DNA of 64,000 nt from Serpula lacrymans var. lacrymans S7.9 (lineage: Eukaryota; Basidiomycota; Agaricomycetes; Boletales; Serpulaceae). Numbering within the stretch: the first letter of the stretch is position 1; each line of letters starts with the position of its first letter. Positions 10,140-21,140 of the stretch are shown in pieces. The notes below the pieces were generated by a model, which was not told the DNA's origin, made no database searches, and saw only the letters and a program-made list of their open reading frames with translations. Where the stretch lies: NCBI RefSeq assembly GCF_000218685.1, contig NW_006763290.1:1421329-1485328 (forward strand). The letters run 5' to 3'. Position numbers and translations under genes: made by a program.

Positions 10140-12050
10140 ATGGACAAAATAGAAAAAATTCATAGTCCGGAAACAGAGGACAAAAATCAAGCCCCATCCA
10201 ACCCACAGCTTGCCTTGACTAGACAACAGATCCTCTCATATGGCCTGCAGATGTTGAGGTTCATGTCAATCCTTGTTCAGTCAATTGTTGCAACTGCTCA
10301 AGCTGTTGCTGAGGAGCAGGAGCAGCAACGACGGCCAAGGCCATATCATAACTCAATTCTGACAGGTTATGGATGGGTTAGAGAATTAATGGACGGTCAT
10401 CCTGATTGAATAAGGACTGAGTTGGGGATGCAGCAAGAAGTATTTGTAAAGCTTATTGATTTCCTGCAGAGTCATGGGTATACTGACTCCAAGCATGTCA
10501 TGCTGGAGGAACAAACCGCCATCTTTCTGTATGCTTGCGTCACCGATCTATCTACCCGCCATCTTGCTGAACACTTTCAATGTTCCAACGACACAATCAC
10601 CAAGTATTTCAAGCGGATGCTTCAGGCTTTCACTTCCACCAATATCTACAACTCCTATGTACGTCTTCCTGAGGCCACTGAGGCCACACCAGCTGCTATT
10701 GCCAACAACCCAAAACTTCGCCACTTCAAGGATGCCATTGGTGCAATTGACGGCACCCATATTGCCTGCAGCCCTTCGGCTGCAGAGCGTGATGTTACGT
10801 GAAATTGCAAGGGCGTGTTCTTGCAGAACTGCCTTTTGTGCTGCAATTTCAACATGCAGTTTACATATGTCCTTAGTGGGTGGGAGGGGTCCGCTGCAAA
10901 TGCCAGTCTCTTTCATGATGCCTGCTCCCATGATCTGTATATACCCCGTGGCCGATACTATCTGGCCAATGCAGGATTTCCCTCATGTGACCAGCTCCTT
11001 GTCCCCTACAGAGTGTGAGGAATCAATTTTTCTTATCGCATTCCCATCATGTTGTGGTTATCCGATTCATTCCCTGTCACTCCTCTCGCTCTTGGACTAC
11101 AGATCACGGTCGGCATTCTATTACTCTTATCTTTCTTTTTCTTATTTTCCACTCATACTCATATCCTATCATACTTACAACAAAGAAGAATGGTTGTAGA
11201 CCCTCAAGAAGATATTTAGATGACATAGCAATGATCCAACACTATGTTTGGGAATACTTCAGAGGAATATTGATAAGCAAGGCAGGCTATGAATCAGCGC
11301 CTTCTCATGGGCTTACTGATATAGCCAATTGTACACCTCTTACCAATACTCTCTCTCATACAATTAGCAAATACAATAGATCAGACCACTTTCTCTCTCC
11401 CTTTTTCTTATTGGTTAGTTGGGTAGTCAGACCACTTTCTTAACTCTTCCCTCTTTCGGTCTGACCATTGCTGTTCAATATATAAGGAAGTACATACTCA
11501 ATGTATTATTCCTTAGTTTTATATTAGTTTGGATTTGCGCTTATACCGATACTTTTCAACCTCAGTACTCTGATTCACCGCCCTCTTTAGGGACTTGACC
11601 AGACATCCGTTGTTGTTATATAGCTTCGTATTTGTTGCCTGACACAGAGGTGTGCACTACCACCTGGCCAAATATGCTGGTGGAAACTGCAGGTAAGTCC
11701 CTAATATATATATTTGGACTAAGCTCACTTCTAAAAGGCCCCAGAACCTGCAAGAGTACTTCAATTTGTGCCATGTATCGGCTCAGAACATCATTGAGCG
11801 TATCTTTGGCGTTCTGAAGCGCCAGTTTTCAATCTTGAAGGCTGCACCTGAATACAATATGTCTGTGCAGGCTCTCATCCCATCTGCTGTTTGCTTCCTT
11901 CACAACTTCATCCGTACTCACGATCCGACCGATGACAAAGACAACAATGAAGACACTGATCTTCTCACACCCAATAATGGCGATAACGGGGAGCTTTCAT
12001 ATCAAGTAATACTGGAAGCAGCTCATCTTGCAGCAAACAGCCGTGGGTAG
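10140..12050 (+). pseudogene. PIF/Harbinger transposase (DDE_Tnp_4), with two in-frame TGA
   Basis: The first ATG in frame is 10140. The protein shows HNSILTGYGWVRELMDGHP, FLYACVTDLSTRHLAEHFQ, SNDTITKYFKRML, then the first catalytic Asp in DAIGAIDGTHIACSPS. Next come YVLSGWEGSAANASLFHDA and YYLANAGFPSCDQLLVPYR, and finally NIIERIFGVLKRQFSIL with the Glu. This is the PIF/Harbinger DDE core. Two TGA codons interrupt one frame (10407-10409, 10800-10802), each where relatives have Arg. The second catalytic Asp is Asn (AAT at 10968-10970, normally the 'LADAGF' block). Introns: 11015-11647 (633 nt, donor GTGAGG) and 11693-11737 (45 nt); both keep frame. The long first intron probably holds an insertion. 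The Myb-like partner gene lies tail-to-tail downstream. Confidence 0.85.
11015..11647 (+). other. Oversized intron of the Harbinger gene, possible inserted sequence
   Basis: The other introns in this window are mostly 41-90 nt; this one is 633 nt. It contains a pyrimidine-rich stretch, a TATA-like AATATATAAGG near 11478 and no coding signal. I could not find target duplications or clear LTR ends, so a solo LTR is only a guess. Confidence 0.4.
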
Positions 12051-12434
12051 ACTATCAAGCCGAGCTGCAAAAGAGAGGGTTGTTGTAAGTCAGTATACTA
12101 CAATATTTATTTGCTCAAAGTCACGCATGAATGGATTGACTTCATCAATAACTTCATTGTGGTATGGAGAACACAGATATAAGTACATTGTAGGTAAGAC
12201 CACTAATCATACTACTTACATAGCAAGCTTTGAGCGCACATAGACACGGCAAAACTCATTGTTCTGCAAAAGGCTGAGGTATGTATCTACAACTACAATA
12301 TTGTGCTCAAAAATTTGAAACAGTTTGACTGAATCATCTACTCCCAGGTACTGATCATTCTTCAACACAGCAGAGATGGCATGGCTTTGACGGACATGTT
12401 CCGGGTTTGGAATAGGTGTTTCTGGCTGGGAGAC

Positions 12435-13660
12435 TTAGGGAGGAGGAGCAGGGGGAGCAAAGGGAGCTTCCATACCAAGGCCAATGTCTAGTTTAGTATT
12501 GAAGTCCCGCATGATGGGGAGGAATTCACCAAGTCTGTTGTTCAGGCCAATGAACGCATTGGCAGTGGTATTGTGTGGGGATTTGTTGGAACCTTGGCTT
12601 TGATTGCTTCCACTGGCGCTCTTGCTGTGGCAGATGACAGTTGTGCCTTCATCAATATCAATCTCAGCATCTCGAGCCGAGCACTTGCTACTAGCTGAAG
12701 TGGTCAAACTCATGGGAGGAAGCACAGCTGCAGAAGTTGGGGAGGGAAGGCCACCAAGCCAGTTGTTGATGTGACCAGGAGGATCCGTTGCGGCTCTGTC
12801 AGACACAGCTGCACAAGGGATTGCAGGTGCAGCAGCCACAATAGTGGGCACTGCACAAGAGATAGTAGGCGCGGCGGGTGCATCAGGTGTAGGCGCGGCG
12901 GGTGCATCAGGTGTAGGCGCGGCGGGTGCATCAGGTGTAGGCGCAATAAGCGTGGTAGAATTTGTGGTGGCGGAAACAGGCGGAGTAGATACCTGGGTGG
13001 TGGATGTGGACTTCTTCAGCACCTTTGGGGCTCGGGGTACTCTAGGGGTGCGAAAGGCATTCGAGCCCTTGGTGTGCTGACCCCCCAGCAGTTCCTGCAT
13101 AGCGCTATAATGCACCCACCCCTCTCTCTTGTACACTTTTTCTCTCGGATTTTTCTACATATTGATGCTGATTCAGACTCCTCCCCATGCAGGTAAAAAC
13201 CAGATACATATCTCAACAATTTCTGCCCAGACCGCCTCACTTTTTTCAAGTATATTCAGCCCTAGTTTGTTGTCCCACGGTACACCAGATAAGTTTGCAA
13301 TTGCACTGATTTCATTATATTTGGTACAGAGCTACATTAACACATGATTTTTGTTAGCAAATAGTGTACGGTGGGGTACAATATCCATCTACAAACCCTG
13401 CCCCATTTTGAACCACAGTAAGTAGCACTTTTTCCTGGTCCTTTTGCAAGGAGAGGTGCAATGTCAGCTGCCACCCCTGGCCAAAATGCCCTCCTAAAGT
13501 TGAGGCCGTCCCCTCCTTGTGCACAATGTTTCTTGATGTAGTTGATAAGGGCTGTAGTTTTGATCCTGTTCCAAATGGCATTGCCACTACTCTGACTGAC
13601 ACTCTCTCCTTCATCTTCTACTTCTTGGTTGTTAGATTTCTGGGACTGACTTTTGCTCAT
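12435..13660 (-). CDS. Myb/SANT-like DNA-binding protein, Harbinger partner
   Basis: ATG at 13658-13660. Exon 1 reads WNRIKTTALINYIKKH, GGDGLNFRRAFWPGVAADI and ATYCGSKWGR, the Myb/SANT-like fold of Harbinger-associated proteins. A second exon within about 13200-13310 reads NLSGVPWDNKLGLNILEK and SEAVWAEIVE. The third (from about 13136) starts REGWVHYSAMQELLGGQ and GSNAFRTPR, again conserved. The C-terminal half is low-complexity (Pro/Ala/Thr/Ser) and ends in a Leu-rich segment. In PIF/Harbinger elements this second protein binds the ends and carries the transposase to the nucleus. No stop codons interrupt the recognised parts, unlike the transposase. Exact splice sites between exons 1 and 3 were not resolved. 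Confidence 0.72.
12868..12939. repeat. 24-bp tandem repeat, three copies, in the Myb-like gene
   Basis: Three perfect copies of a 24-bp CpG-rich unit (GGCGCGGCGGGTGCATCAGG plus four bases) encode three PTPDAPAA octapeptides in the linker of the minus-strand protein. Confidence 0.9.
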
Positions 13661-13830
13661 TCTGAGGGATCATTGTGGCCATTTTCCAGGAGGGACGTGG
13701 TCCAGGGTATGCCCTACACCATATTTTTGTTTCATTCAGGGCATAAGGACAGTTGAAGAAGTGTTGACCATTGGACAACATATATATTGTTCCACTCGTG
13801 CTATCAGACTGTACTCCCAAAAAGAGTACG

Positions 13831-13995
13831 GCCTTATGGCGCTCCAAGTGCACTTTTAATGTGGCGTGATAGAAACTCTAAATTGTGCGGTACACAGACC
13901 TAGCTAATCAAATAGTATATACATGTGCTCGCAGTACAACATTGCAACAACGCCATATATACAGACAGATAAGCCACACACATTCTAAGGCAAAA
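13831..13995 (+). repeat. Left inverted-repeat arm
   Basis: Begins GCCTTATGGCGCTCCAAGTG and runs through CGCCATATATACAGACAGAT. Its partner is 15655-15820 in reverse complement. Several differences are C/T or G/A. Confidence 0.85.
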
Positions 13996-14159
13996 TTAAA
14001 ACAAGCCCACTACTGGTATAATTGAAGGGATTGCGAGCCCATCTCTCAGTCATCATAGGAAGGCTTGGTGATCAACTGGTCCACTAAGTTGTTACATATA
14101 TTATGAACTATTTGATTGACCTGTCTAAAAGCTGATTTCTGTTTGATCATTGCCAGCAT

Positions 14160-15045
14160 ATTTTCCCCACACCCTTGAGTAACCCTGCCAAAAAAAAAAG
14201 CCTCAAAATGTTTGATTGCATCTTGGTAGGGCTGCTAATTACGTGCATCAAGGAGAAATCAACCCATCCCATTCCACCACACCTGTCTCCAATCATGATC
14301 ACAGCCCCGACGGTCTGAGCAACTGGGTACATGATCCGGCGGTTCACATGCAACTATCCTATGGTGTTTGTGAAGAACTTCCTTTGTCGTTGCCAGTGCA
14401 ACATAGACCACCTGAGGGATATGTGTGTAAATGTCCTTGGGATCAAGGTCATTCAGCCGAGTTAATATAAGTCGTTGAAATGCGGGAAAAAAGAGTTTTT
14501 TTTTGCATTGCATTCAAGCGACAGTTTGATGAGATCGAGTGGATTGAAATACCATTGTCGGTCAAGGATTTTATGGATGGAATACATATGTGCGTGTGGG
14601 CACATGTACATGCTACTGAAACAAAGCAGTGCAGTGGCTTCCACATCAGACATACCACTGGGGCTTGACCATCTGTGGATAAAAACGAGCCACTAGAAAA
14701 CTACGCTCAGATGACAGATTACTGGGACTCACCTGCCATAGCACAGTGAAAGGAATGCTTCAAATGCCAATGTCGTGACAGTAGGAAGAATAATCGAGTG
14801 GTCATCACTTGAACCATCTGTAGCAATTAGGTGGGCATCTGCAGAGGCTGCAAACATGTTTTTGAGTGTTTTTGAAACTGTTGATAGAATATTGTGGTGA
14901 AATTTGTACAGCACATTTTCGACCTAAAACAAGGAAAGTAAATTAGAGCAAAATTGTAGCATATGGTAGTAGCAAAAATGTAAATACCTGGAAAAGAAAC
15001 AAGCCTTCATCAAAATAGTATATTGATGGCGATGACAATGGTCAC
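14160..15045 (-). CDS. BTB/POZ-domain protein, one homopolymer frameshift
   Basis: Exons read on the minus strand. About 15045-14988 gives SPSIYYFDEGLFLFQ. After an intron at 14924-14987, exon 14733-14923 gives VENVLYKFHHNILSTVSKTL, KNMFAASADAHL and LAFEAFLSLCYGR, the core of a fungal BTB/POZ domain. A further GT-AG intron, 14674-14732, joins in frame to WSSPSGMSDVEATALLCFSS and IHKILDRQWYFNPL. A run of nine A at about 14497-14505 (minus strand) shifts frame; reading then resumes as ILTRLNDLDPKDIYTHIPQ and ends near CDHDWRQVWWNG. The upstream start exon is not found: a TGA lies just before the first exon read. Such genes are numerous in Agaricomycetes and usually of unknown function. The whole gene lies between inverted repeats. 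Confidence 0.62.
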
Positions 15046-15654
15046 CTGGCCCTTCATGGAGCTATTATATTCAAGAAAATGGTTGAGAGAGTGAGAGTGA
15101 GAGTGAGAGAAACGTACCATACTATCCTTTACAGAGTTCAAGGAACTGATTGAGCCTGGCATATTTTCAAATTTTGCAGTTTGCATGAATGCAGTACGAA
15201 AACCGAAGGTCAGGATTCTGTCAGGGTTTCAAACACTACGTCACGAGGCCGGGTTGTGCCAATCAGTGATAATATGATATCAGTTTAAACTATGATGATA
15301 CAATGATACAAAGATTTACAAGTGACCACCGACTTGGACCATGGTGGTACAAATGAAATATGACTATGTATTGTGAAGTACCAGTATAACAAAACAAAAG
15401 AAAAAAGTATGACTTACTGGTTAGCTTCAGAGTCCCAACGCACAAATCCATACGCTGATGAATACACCATTCCCTTCCCCAGATTTTAAATGCACATCCC
15501 ATTCATTTGTGTTGAAATTTCTGTAGCTTAGTCAGTCTTTAATCTTACTTTTGTTTATACTTTTGTTCGTTTGCCCTTGCTTGTAGCAGACAGTCCTTAC
15601 TTAACATCTTGCAATAATATTTTTGTTGGTCAAGTTGGGTGAACTAATGTTTAG

Positions 15655-15820
15655 CTTTTGCCTCAGAATGTGTGTGGCTCATCTGTCTGTATATATGGCG
15701 TTGTTGTGATGACGTACTGCGAGCACATGTATATACTATTTGAATAGCTAGGTCTGTGTACTGCACAATTTAGAGTTTCTATTGCGCCACATTAAAAGTG
15801 CACTTGGAGCGCCATACGGC
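15655..15820 (-). repeat. Right inverted-repeat arm
   Basis: Reverse complement starts GCCGTATGGCGCTCCAAGTG. It pairs with 13831-13995 at about 93% identity by eye. Confidence 0.85.
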
Positions 15821-16181
15821 CTGCTTTGACTTCAACTGCTCCCTGGCATCATGTGGCTGAAAAGTTGGAAAAACCAATATTTTCTGAAAATTGAGTTCCC
15901 ATATGAGCTCTTAACTCTTTCAAAAGGCATATATATATATAATTTATTCGTTGAAAAATAGACACCTATTGTTACAAATTTCACTCAAGGTTTGAGTGAG
16001 TCCCAAAATTTACTGTGTAAAGTGCACAAAAAGTCGGTGTGAATATGATATTTTATCCACCACGTCTAAAAGTTCTAAATATTAAATTCCAGTTCTCATT
16101 TTGGTAGCGCCTGTAATATGACATTTTGAGTGCTATCAAAAGGCATTGCCCACTCGCAGCCCACTCATTAGCCCCTGATTG

Positions 16182-16596
16182 TGTTGTTTTTTATCGTTTC
16201 TCAGCTACTTGAAGCAATTGGAGAACAGGTGACTTTAGATTATATAATATAGACATTATACTCAGCCACACTGCATGCTGCCACCTCAGTTCCAAAAAAC
16301 CCGGACTGAGTGTTCCTATTAATCAATCTAAGTGAAACTCAGCCGCTGCCTAAGAGGCTATAGAAACAACTGAGGTATTCCTATACTAAACCCCCTACTA
16401 CTTATAGTCGGAGGTGCTACTCACTACAGTATAATGACTCCTAGGAGAACAATGGTAACTCCATGGAGTGGTGGCTATGCTCCATGGAGAACAATGGTGA
16501 CTCCATGAAGCAGCCATTATATTCCATGGAGAACAATGGCTGCTTTAGTAGAGACCGGGTTTATCCGGTTTTGTCATCTATTTTCACAGAACAAAA
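16182..16596 (+). repeat. 5' LTR, split by a nested solo LTR
   Basis: Without the insertion (16320-16576 plus its 5-bp duplication) it is 153 bp, against 145 bp for the 3' LTR; an 8-bp indel accounts for the difference. Confidence 0.9.
16320..16576 (-). repeat. Solo LTR of the first copia family, nested
   Basis: 257 bp, TAATCAATC...TTTTGTCA on the plus strand, homologous to 3133-3367. Flanked by CCTAT (16315-16319) and TCTAT (16577-16581), one mismatch. The undisturbed 3' LTR of the host element reads GTTCCTATTTTCACAG here, which fixes the insertion point. It holds five CTCC..GGAG-type palindromic units, two of them degenerate at one edge. Confidence 0.9.
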
Positions 16597-16610
16597 GGTT
16601 ATGAGCCCTG
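16597..16610 (+). other. Primer-binding site, initiator tRNA-Met anticodon-region type
   Basis: GGTTATGAGCCCTG immediately after the LTR; same as in the element at 3.1-8.2 kb. Confidence 0.75.
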
Positions 16611-16668
16611 CCCAACTCCATACTTGAACTCACCACTTCAACCTCGTACCATACCTCATTAAGCTATA

Positions 16669-17640
16669 ATGACTACCCAACCAACCTCTATATCACAGGC
16701 TGGAGCAAACCTGGCAACAACAATGTTTACCAGCATATCTGGCAAAACCACACATGGTTCAAGTCGCTTATATGACATACCGTGAGTCGAGATCGACGGA
16801 TCAAATTTCCAAGTATGGAAATACAGAATCCAAATGGTTTTAGACCTACGAGGCCTTATGGGCATCATAGATGTTTCCAACGCTGACCCAGGTGACACAA
16901 AGCCAATAGAACAAGCTGAGTGGAGTCAGCGAAACAAGGAAGCAAGAGCACACAGATCTCCCTTACCTTGAAAGACGAACCTTTGAATGGAGTATTATAC
17001 CTGACCAGTGCAAAAGAGGTCTGGACTCAGCTAAACAATCAGTACGAGGGAAAAAAAAAGCAAACTATAGCTTACCTTATAGGTGAACTGTTGCAAAGGG
17101 ATCTCTCCGAAGATTCTTCACTTGAACCACAGCTAAATAGCATGCGTCAAAAAGCCCATGTATTAGCATCCCTGGGTCAATCTCTAGACGATTCATTGAT
17201 TGCTGTAGCCATGATTATCTCATTACCACCTTTGTATTCAACCCTCCACACTATCTTAATGTCCACCGATGACAAATTGTCCACAAATACTGTAATAAGC
17301 CAAGCCCTAATCAAAAAAAAGTCCTGCACAGCAAGTACTCAAACCGCACTAGTTGCGAAGCTGCCAAATTTTTTGAAACAAAACCAAAAGGGGCAAAAGG
17401 ACAAATCCAAAAAACACAAGAAAAAAAATGCTCGTACCCACCTTGTGGCAAACTTGGACATTTTGAAAAGGACTGCCAAAAAAAGAAAGCTGACGAAGCT
17501 GCAAAAGCCAACACTGATAAAGATAAGTCGGAGCTAACTGCAATAACTGCAAAGATAGCACAAACCATGAACAAAGAACCAATCCAACTCTTCATGGCCA
17601 AATTGTCAATCACAAACAATTCATCATCTATTTGCAACAA
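16669..17640 (+). pseudogene. copia gag with zinc knuckle
   Basis: ATG at 16669. The frame begins MTTQPTSISQAG and meets a TGA at 16783-16785. It goes on as VEIDGSNFQVWKYRIQMVL, then WSQRNKEARAQISLTLKDE, LYLTSAKEVWTQLNNQYEG and the usual helical gag block. In a second frame near 17430 a zinc knuckle reads CSYPPCGKLGHFEKDC (C-x4-C-x4-H-x4-C, two residues longer than usual between the Cys). An A-rich run around 17420 is the likely frameshift site. Confidence 0.8.
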
Positions 17641-20600
17641 TTGCTGGATAGTCGACTAGGGAGCCTCTGCAAACATGACATCCAGACGTGACTGCAAAAA
17701 TACAAGCCCCAAAGGCCTCCCTAAGGACGTGGCACAACAGGTTAGGACATATACACCTGGACTCCTTGTTGAAACTATCAAAAAAGGGCATGGTCAAAGG
17801 TCTAGAAATCATTGGAGATGAAAACAAAAAAAGTGACAAATGCATACCGTGCATTGCAGGGAAACAGACTCAAGAGCCAATTCCATCCAAGTCCACAATC
17901 AAAAACCCCAGAGTGCTTTATAGAACATATTCTGATATCTGTGGATCAATGTCAGTTTCGACACCACAAGGATACAAATACTTCATTACATTTATTGACA
18001 GATGCTCACACAATGTGGTCAAACTATCAAAGACAAAGGATGAAGCTTTCCTAAGTACAAAAGCATACCTAGAACGTGCAGAAAGCGAAACAGGTTAATG
18101 AGCAAATTCTCTCAGGAGCGATGGCGGCGGTGAATATGCATCAAAAGAATTTGTGATATACCTAAAAATGAAAGGTATACACCACAAATCCACCAATGCA
18201 TACACTCCACAAGAAAATGGAGTCGCTGAATGCATGAATTGCACCATAATGGAAATGGCACGAAGCATGATGGAAAACTCCAATCTTCCTAAAACCTATT
18301 GGGGGCACGCTGTGCTATACTCGGCACATATCATAAATAGAGTGCCTACACATGCACTCCAAGAAAATATCACCCCATACAAAGCTTACTCTGGAAATAA
18401 ACCATCAGTCTCTTATCTGTGCACTGTTGGATACAAAGCATTCGTTCATGTGCCCAATGAAAAGAGAAACAAGCTCGATGCGAAAATGCTAGAATGTGTA
18501 TACCTAGGATACGCTGAGCATAAGCATGCACACCTATGTATGCATAAAGCATCAGGACGCTTACTCGAATTGCAAGACATCATTTTTGACAAAGAAGATG
18601 CGACGGATCATGCCCGAATAGTGTTACAAAACGCTAATCAAAAAGAAAGGGAGTAAGTCAAAAAAACCCGAGAAAAAGTTTGGACAAGACTTACCTCAAG
18701 TACATCCAAACTTAAACAATGCATCCACCCCCACCTTGGATGCCAACAACGACCCAGACGCAAGCGAAACAGCGGATGGTGACAGCAAGTCTGACAAGAC
18801 ATATTCTAATGCTGGCCAAACCACTGATCCCATCAAAAACCCATCCGAGGCTATTTGGGTACCTGCAAACAATCAAAATGGTTGGTTCAAGGACATCAAT
18901 ACATTGGTAAATGATAGCAGACCTCCTTTGGAGCCCAAACAAACATCAACATGACCTCAGATCAAGCTGCAAGACTCTCCAGGACCCTATCCTCAACCAA
19001 TACCTTCCTCAGCCATTTGACGCTCTTTGTATATACAAAAAGCATCAATTTTCACAACAATGACAAGCATTTTTTCACCAATGCGTATGAACCAAAGTTG
19101 TTAGAAGAAAAAAAGGGGGGGAATAGAGCAAAGAGGCAATGAAAAGGATGAGGGCAGTGAGGCGAGCAGCAAGATGCATGTAATTTGCGAGGCTACAAGT
19201 GAGTGTGAGAAAAACATCTCACACCTGAACGAGCACGCATACCGCACATCTGCACCCAACAACGACCCATCCACCTACAATGAAGCTGTTAATGGACCAG
19301 ACTCAGAACATTGACACAAAGCTATGCATGAAGAGATGAGTATATTTACAAAAATGGACCTATTTGACAAAGTCAAAAAACCCAAAAATTGAAAGGTGGT
19401 AGGATCCAAGTGGGTTTACCGCATCAAACGAGGCCCAAACAACAAAATCCTTAAGTACAAGGCCCAAGTGGTAGCAAAAGGATTCACCCAAGTTGAAGGT
19501 GTAGACTACACTGAAATGTTAGCACCCGTAACTAAATTTGCATCCATAAGGACATTACTTGCTATAGCTGCCAGCCACAATTTTGAAATCCATCAAATGG
19601 ACGTTAAGGCAGTGTACCTCAATGGTGACCTCAATGAAGAGATCTACATGGAGTGTCCACCTAGATTTGGCCTCTCGAAGTCGAAAGTCTGGAAATTGAA
19701 GCGTTCAATTTATGGACTAAAACAAGCTGGCCGAGCTTGGTACACTAAAATTTGGTCAGAATTTGAACGTCTGGGCTTTACCCGATGTGAATCTGATCAC
19801 GCAGTTTTCCACAAGACACTTGGTAAAACTCACATCATTGTAGCCATATATGTTGATGACCAACTATTAATCATGAACAATTTAAAAGCCATCGACAAAC
19901 TCAAGGCCAAATTGGGCCAAAACTACGAGATGGCAGACTCTTGGAGAGGCTTGCTGGATCCTCAACATGGAGATCACAAGAGACCGCCAAAATATAACCA
20001 TCAGGTTGTCGCAGTGCCAGTATATTGAATCTATATTGGCACAATTCAGAATAACGGATTGCAAGCCTGTAGGAACCCGAGCCAAACTCAAAGTTGATCA
20101 AACTCACCGAACCGGAGATCAACAAAAAAGAGTATCAAAGGGCCTTGGGCTCTCTTATGTACACTATACTCAATACAAGATCTGACCTGGCTTTCTCAGT
20201 AGGGGTCCTGAGCAAGCACGCAGCCACTCCAGGGCAAATGCATTGGAACACTATTAAACGTGTTTAGAGGTACCTTAAAGGCACTAGCAACTGAGTTCTG
20301 CAATACCAACAAAAGGACTCAATCGAGGAAGTCACTGGTTTTGTAGATGTGGACTGGGGTGCAGACACAAACAATAGACACTCTGTTTCCAGATATGTTC
20401 ATATATTATCTAGAGCAGCGGTAGTCTGGTCTTCAAAGAAACAGGCCTCAGTTGCTTTATTGAGCACTGAGACAGAGTATGTAGCAGTGTCTGCAGCTAC
20501 AAAGGAAGCCCTCTGGCTGCAAACCCTACTAATGGAGTTAGGATTTGGCCCAAAGGAACCTACTACATTAATGGTCAACAACCAGTCAGCCATTGCACTG

Positions 20601-20807
20601 GTGAAAAATGCAACTTTTCACCAACAAACAAAGCACATAGATATTTGTCACCACTTCATTCAAGAGAAATTGGAAGTGGGCGACATCAAACTTGAATATG
20701 TCCCTACTGAACACCAATTTGCGGACATTCTTACAAAGGGGCTGCAGAGACAGAAACACAATACATTAGTTTTACATATGGGTATAAAATCACTGCCTCT
20801 CCATTGA
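17641..20807 (+). pseudogene. copia pol: protease, integrase, reverse transcriptase, RNase H
   Basis: Protease WIVD*GASANM has TAG (at 17657-17659) where Ser is expected in DSGA. Integrase zinc domain: WHNRLGHIHLDSL...CIPCIAGK. Core: YSDICGSM, LRSDGGGEYASKEF with the catalytic Asp present, and NAYTPQENGVAECMN. TAA-TGA (about 18096-18101) interrupts the integrase. Reverse transcriptase from about 19396: VGSKWVYRIKRG, HQMDVKAVYLNGDL, KRSIYGLKQAGRAW and AIYVDDQLLI. RNase H from 20349: WSSKKQASVALLSTETEYVA and KHIDICHHFIQEKL. Breaks are frequent (stops and frameshifts between 18650 and 19400 and near 20030), so the element cannot move by itself. Confidence 0.85.
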
Positions 20808-20814
20808 GCGGGTG

Positions 20815-20959
20815 TGTTGTTTTTTATTGTTTCTCAGCTACTTGAAGGAACAGGTGACTTTAGATTACATAATATAGACATTATATTCAGCCACACCACA
20901 TTCTGCCACCTCGGTTCCAAAAAACTCTGACTGAGTGTTCCTATTTTCACAGAACAAAA
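20815..20959 (+). repeat. 3' LTR
   Basis: 145 bp, TGTTGTTTTTTATTG to CACAGAACAAAA, matching the 5' LTR around its insertion. The polyprotein stop codon (TGA) lies at about 20805-20807, just before it. Confidence 0.92.
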
Positions 20960-20964
20960 GATTG

Positions 20965-21140
20965 CCCCTCCCTTACCCAGTGGTCGCCCAAGCAATGCCC
21001 GCTCTTTCTATACTTTAGATACGGTGTCACCATATCATATATGCTGTTATATAATACCTATATATCAATAGCATTAACTACTTGTGAAATAATTGTCAAC
21101 ATTTTTAGAAAGGTTTCCCTGAGTGAATCATCCGGGACAT
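20965..21140. other. Short AT-rich interval, no gene seen
   Basis: No ORF or repeat that I recognise between the copia target duplication and the next minus-strand gene. Confidence 0.5.

Larger units (their letters stand above)
13831..15820. mobile_element. ~2-kb unit with ~165-bp terminal inverted repeats enclosing a BTB gene
   Basis: 13831-13995 and the reverse complement of 15655-15820 align without gaps over about 165 nt with roughly a dozen mismatches. The outer edges are sharp: GGCC(T/G)TATGGCGCTCC on both sides, and flanks beyond do not match. Long inverted repeats around a gene are typical of a DNA transposon or MITE that has captured a host gene. I found no convincing target-site duplication (left flank AGTAC, right flank TGCTT) and no transposase inside. 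Confidence 0.65.
16182..20959 (+). mobile_element. Ty1/copia LTR retrotransposon, degenerate, with perfect target duplication
   Basis: LTRs start TGTTGTTTTTTAT and end CACAGAACAAAA. The 5-bp duplication GATTG flanks both sides (16177-16181 and 20960-20964). The primer-binding site GGTTATGAGCCCTG follows the 5' LTR directly, and the purine-rich GAGCGGG precedes the 3' LTR. The 5' LTR is interrupted by a solo LTR of the other copia family. Coding content is gag to RNase H on the plus strand with many stops and frameshifts. Confidence 0.93.

Noticed and set aside
9895..16176. Inverted subterminal similarity between 9.9-10.0 kb and 15.88-15.96 kb as Harbinger ends
   Set aside because: The match rests on the palindrome GAGCTC and AT-rich DNA and does not extend.
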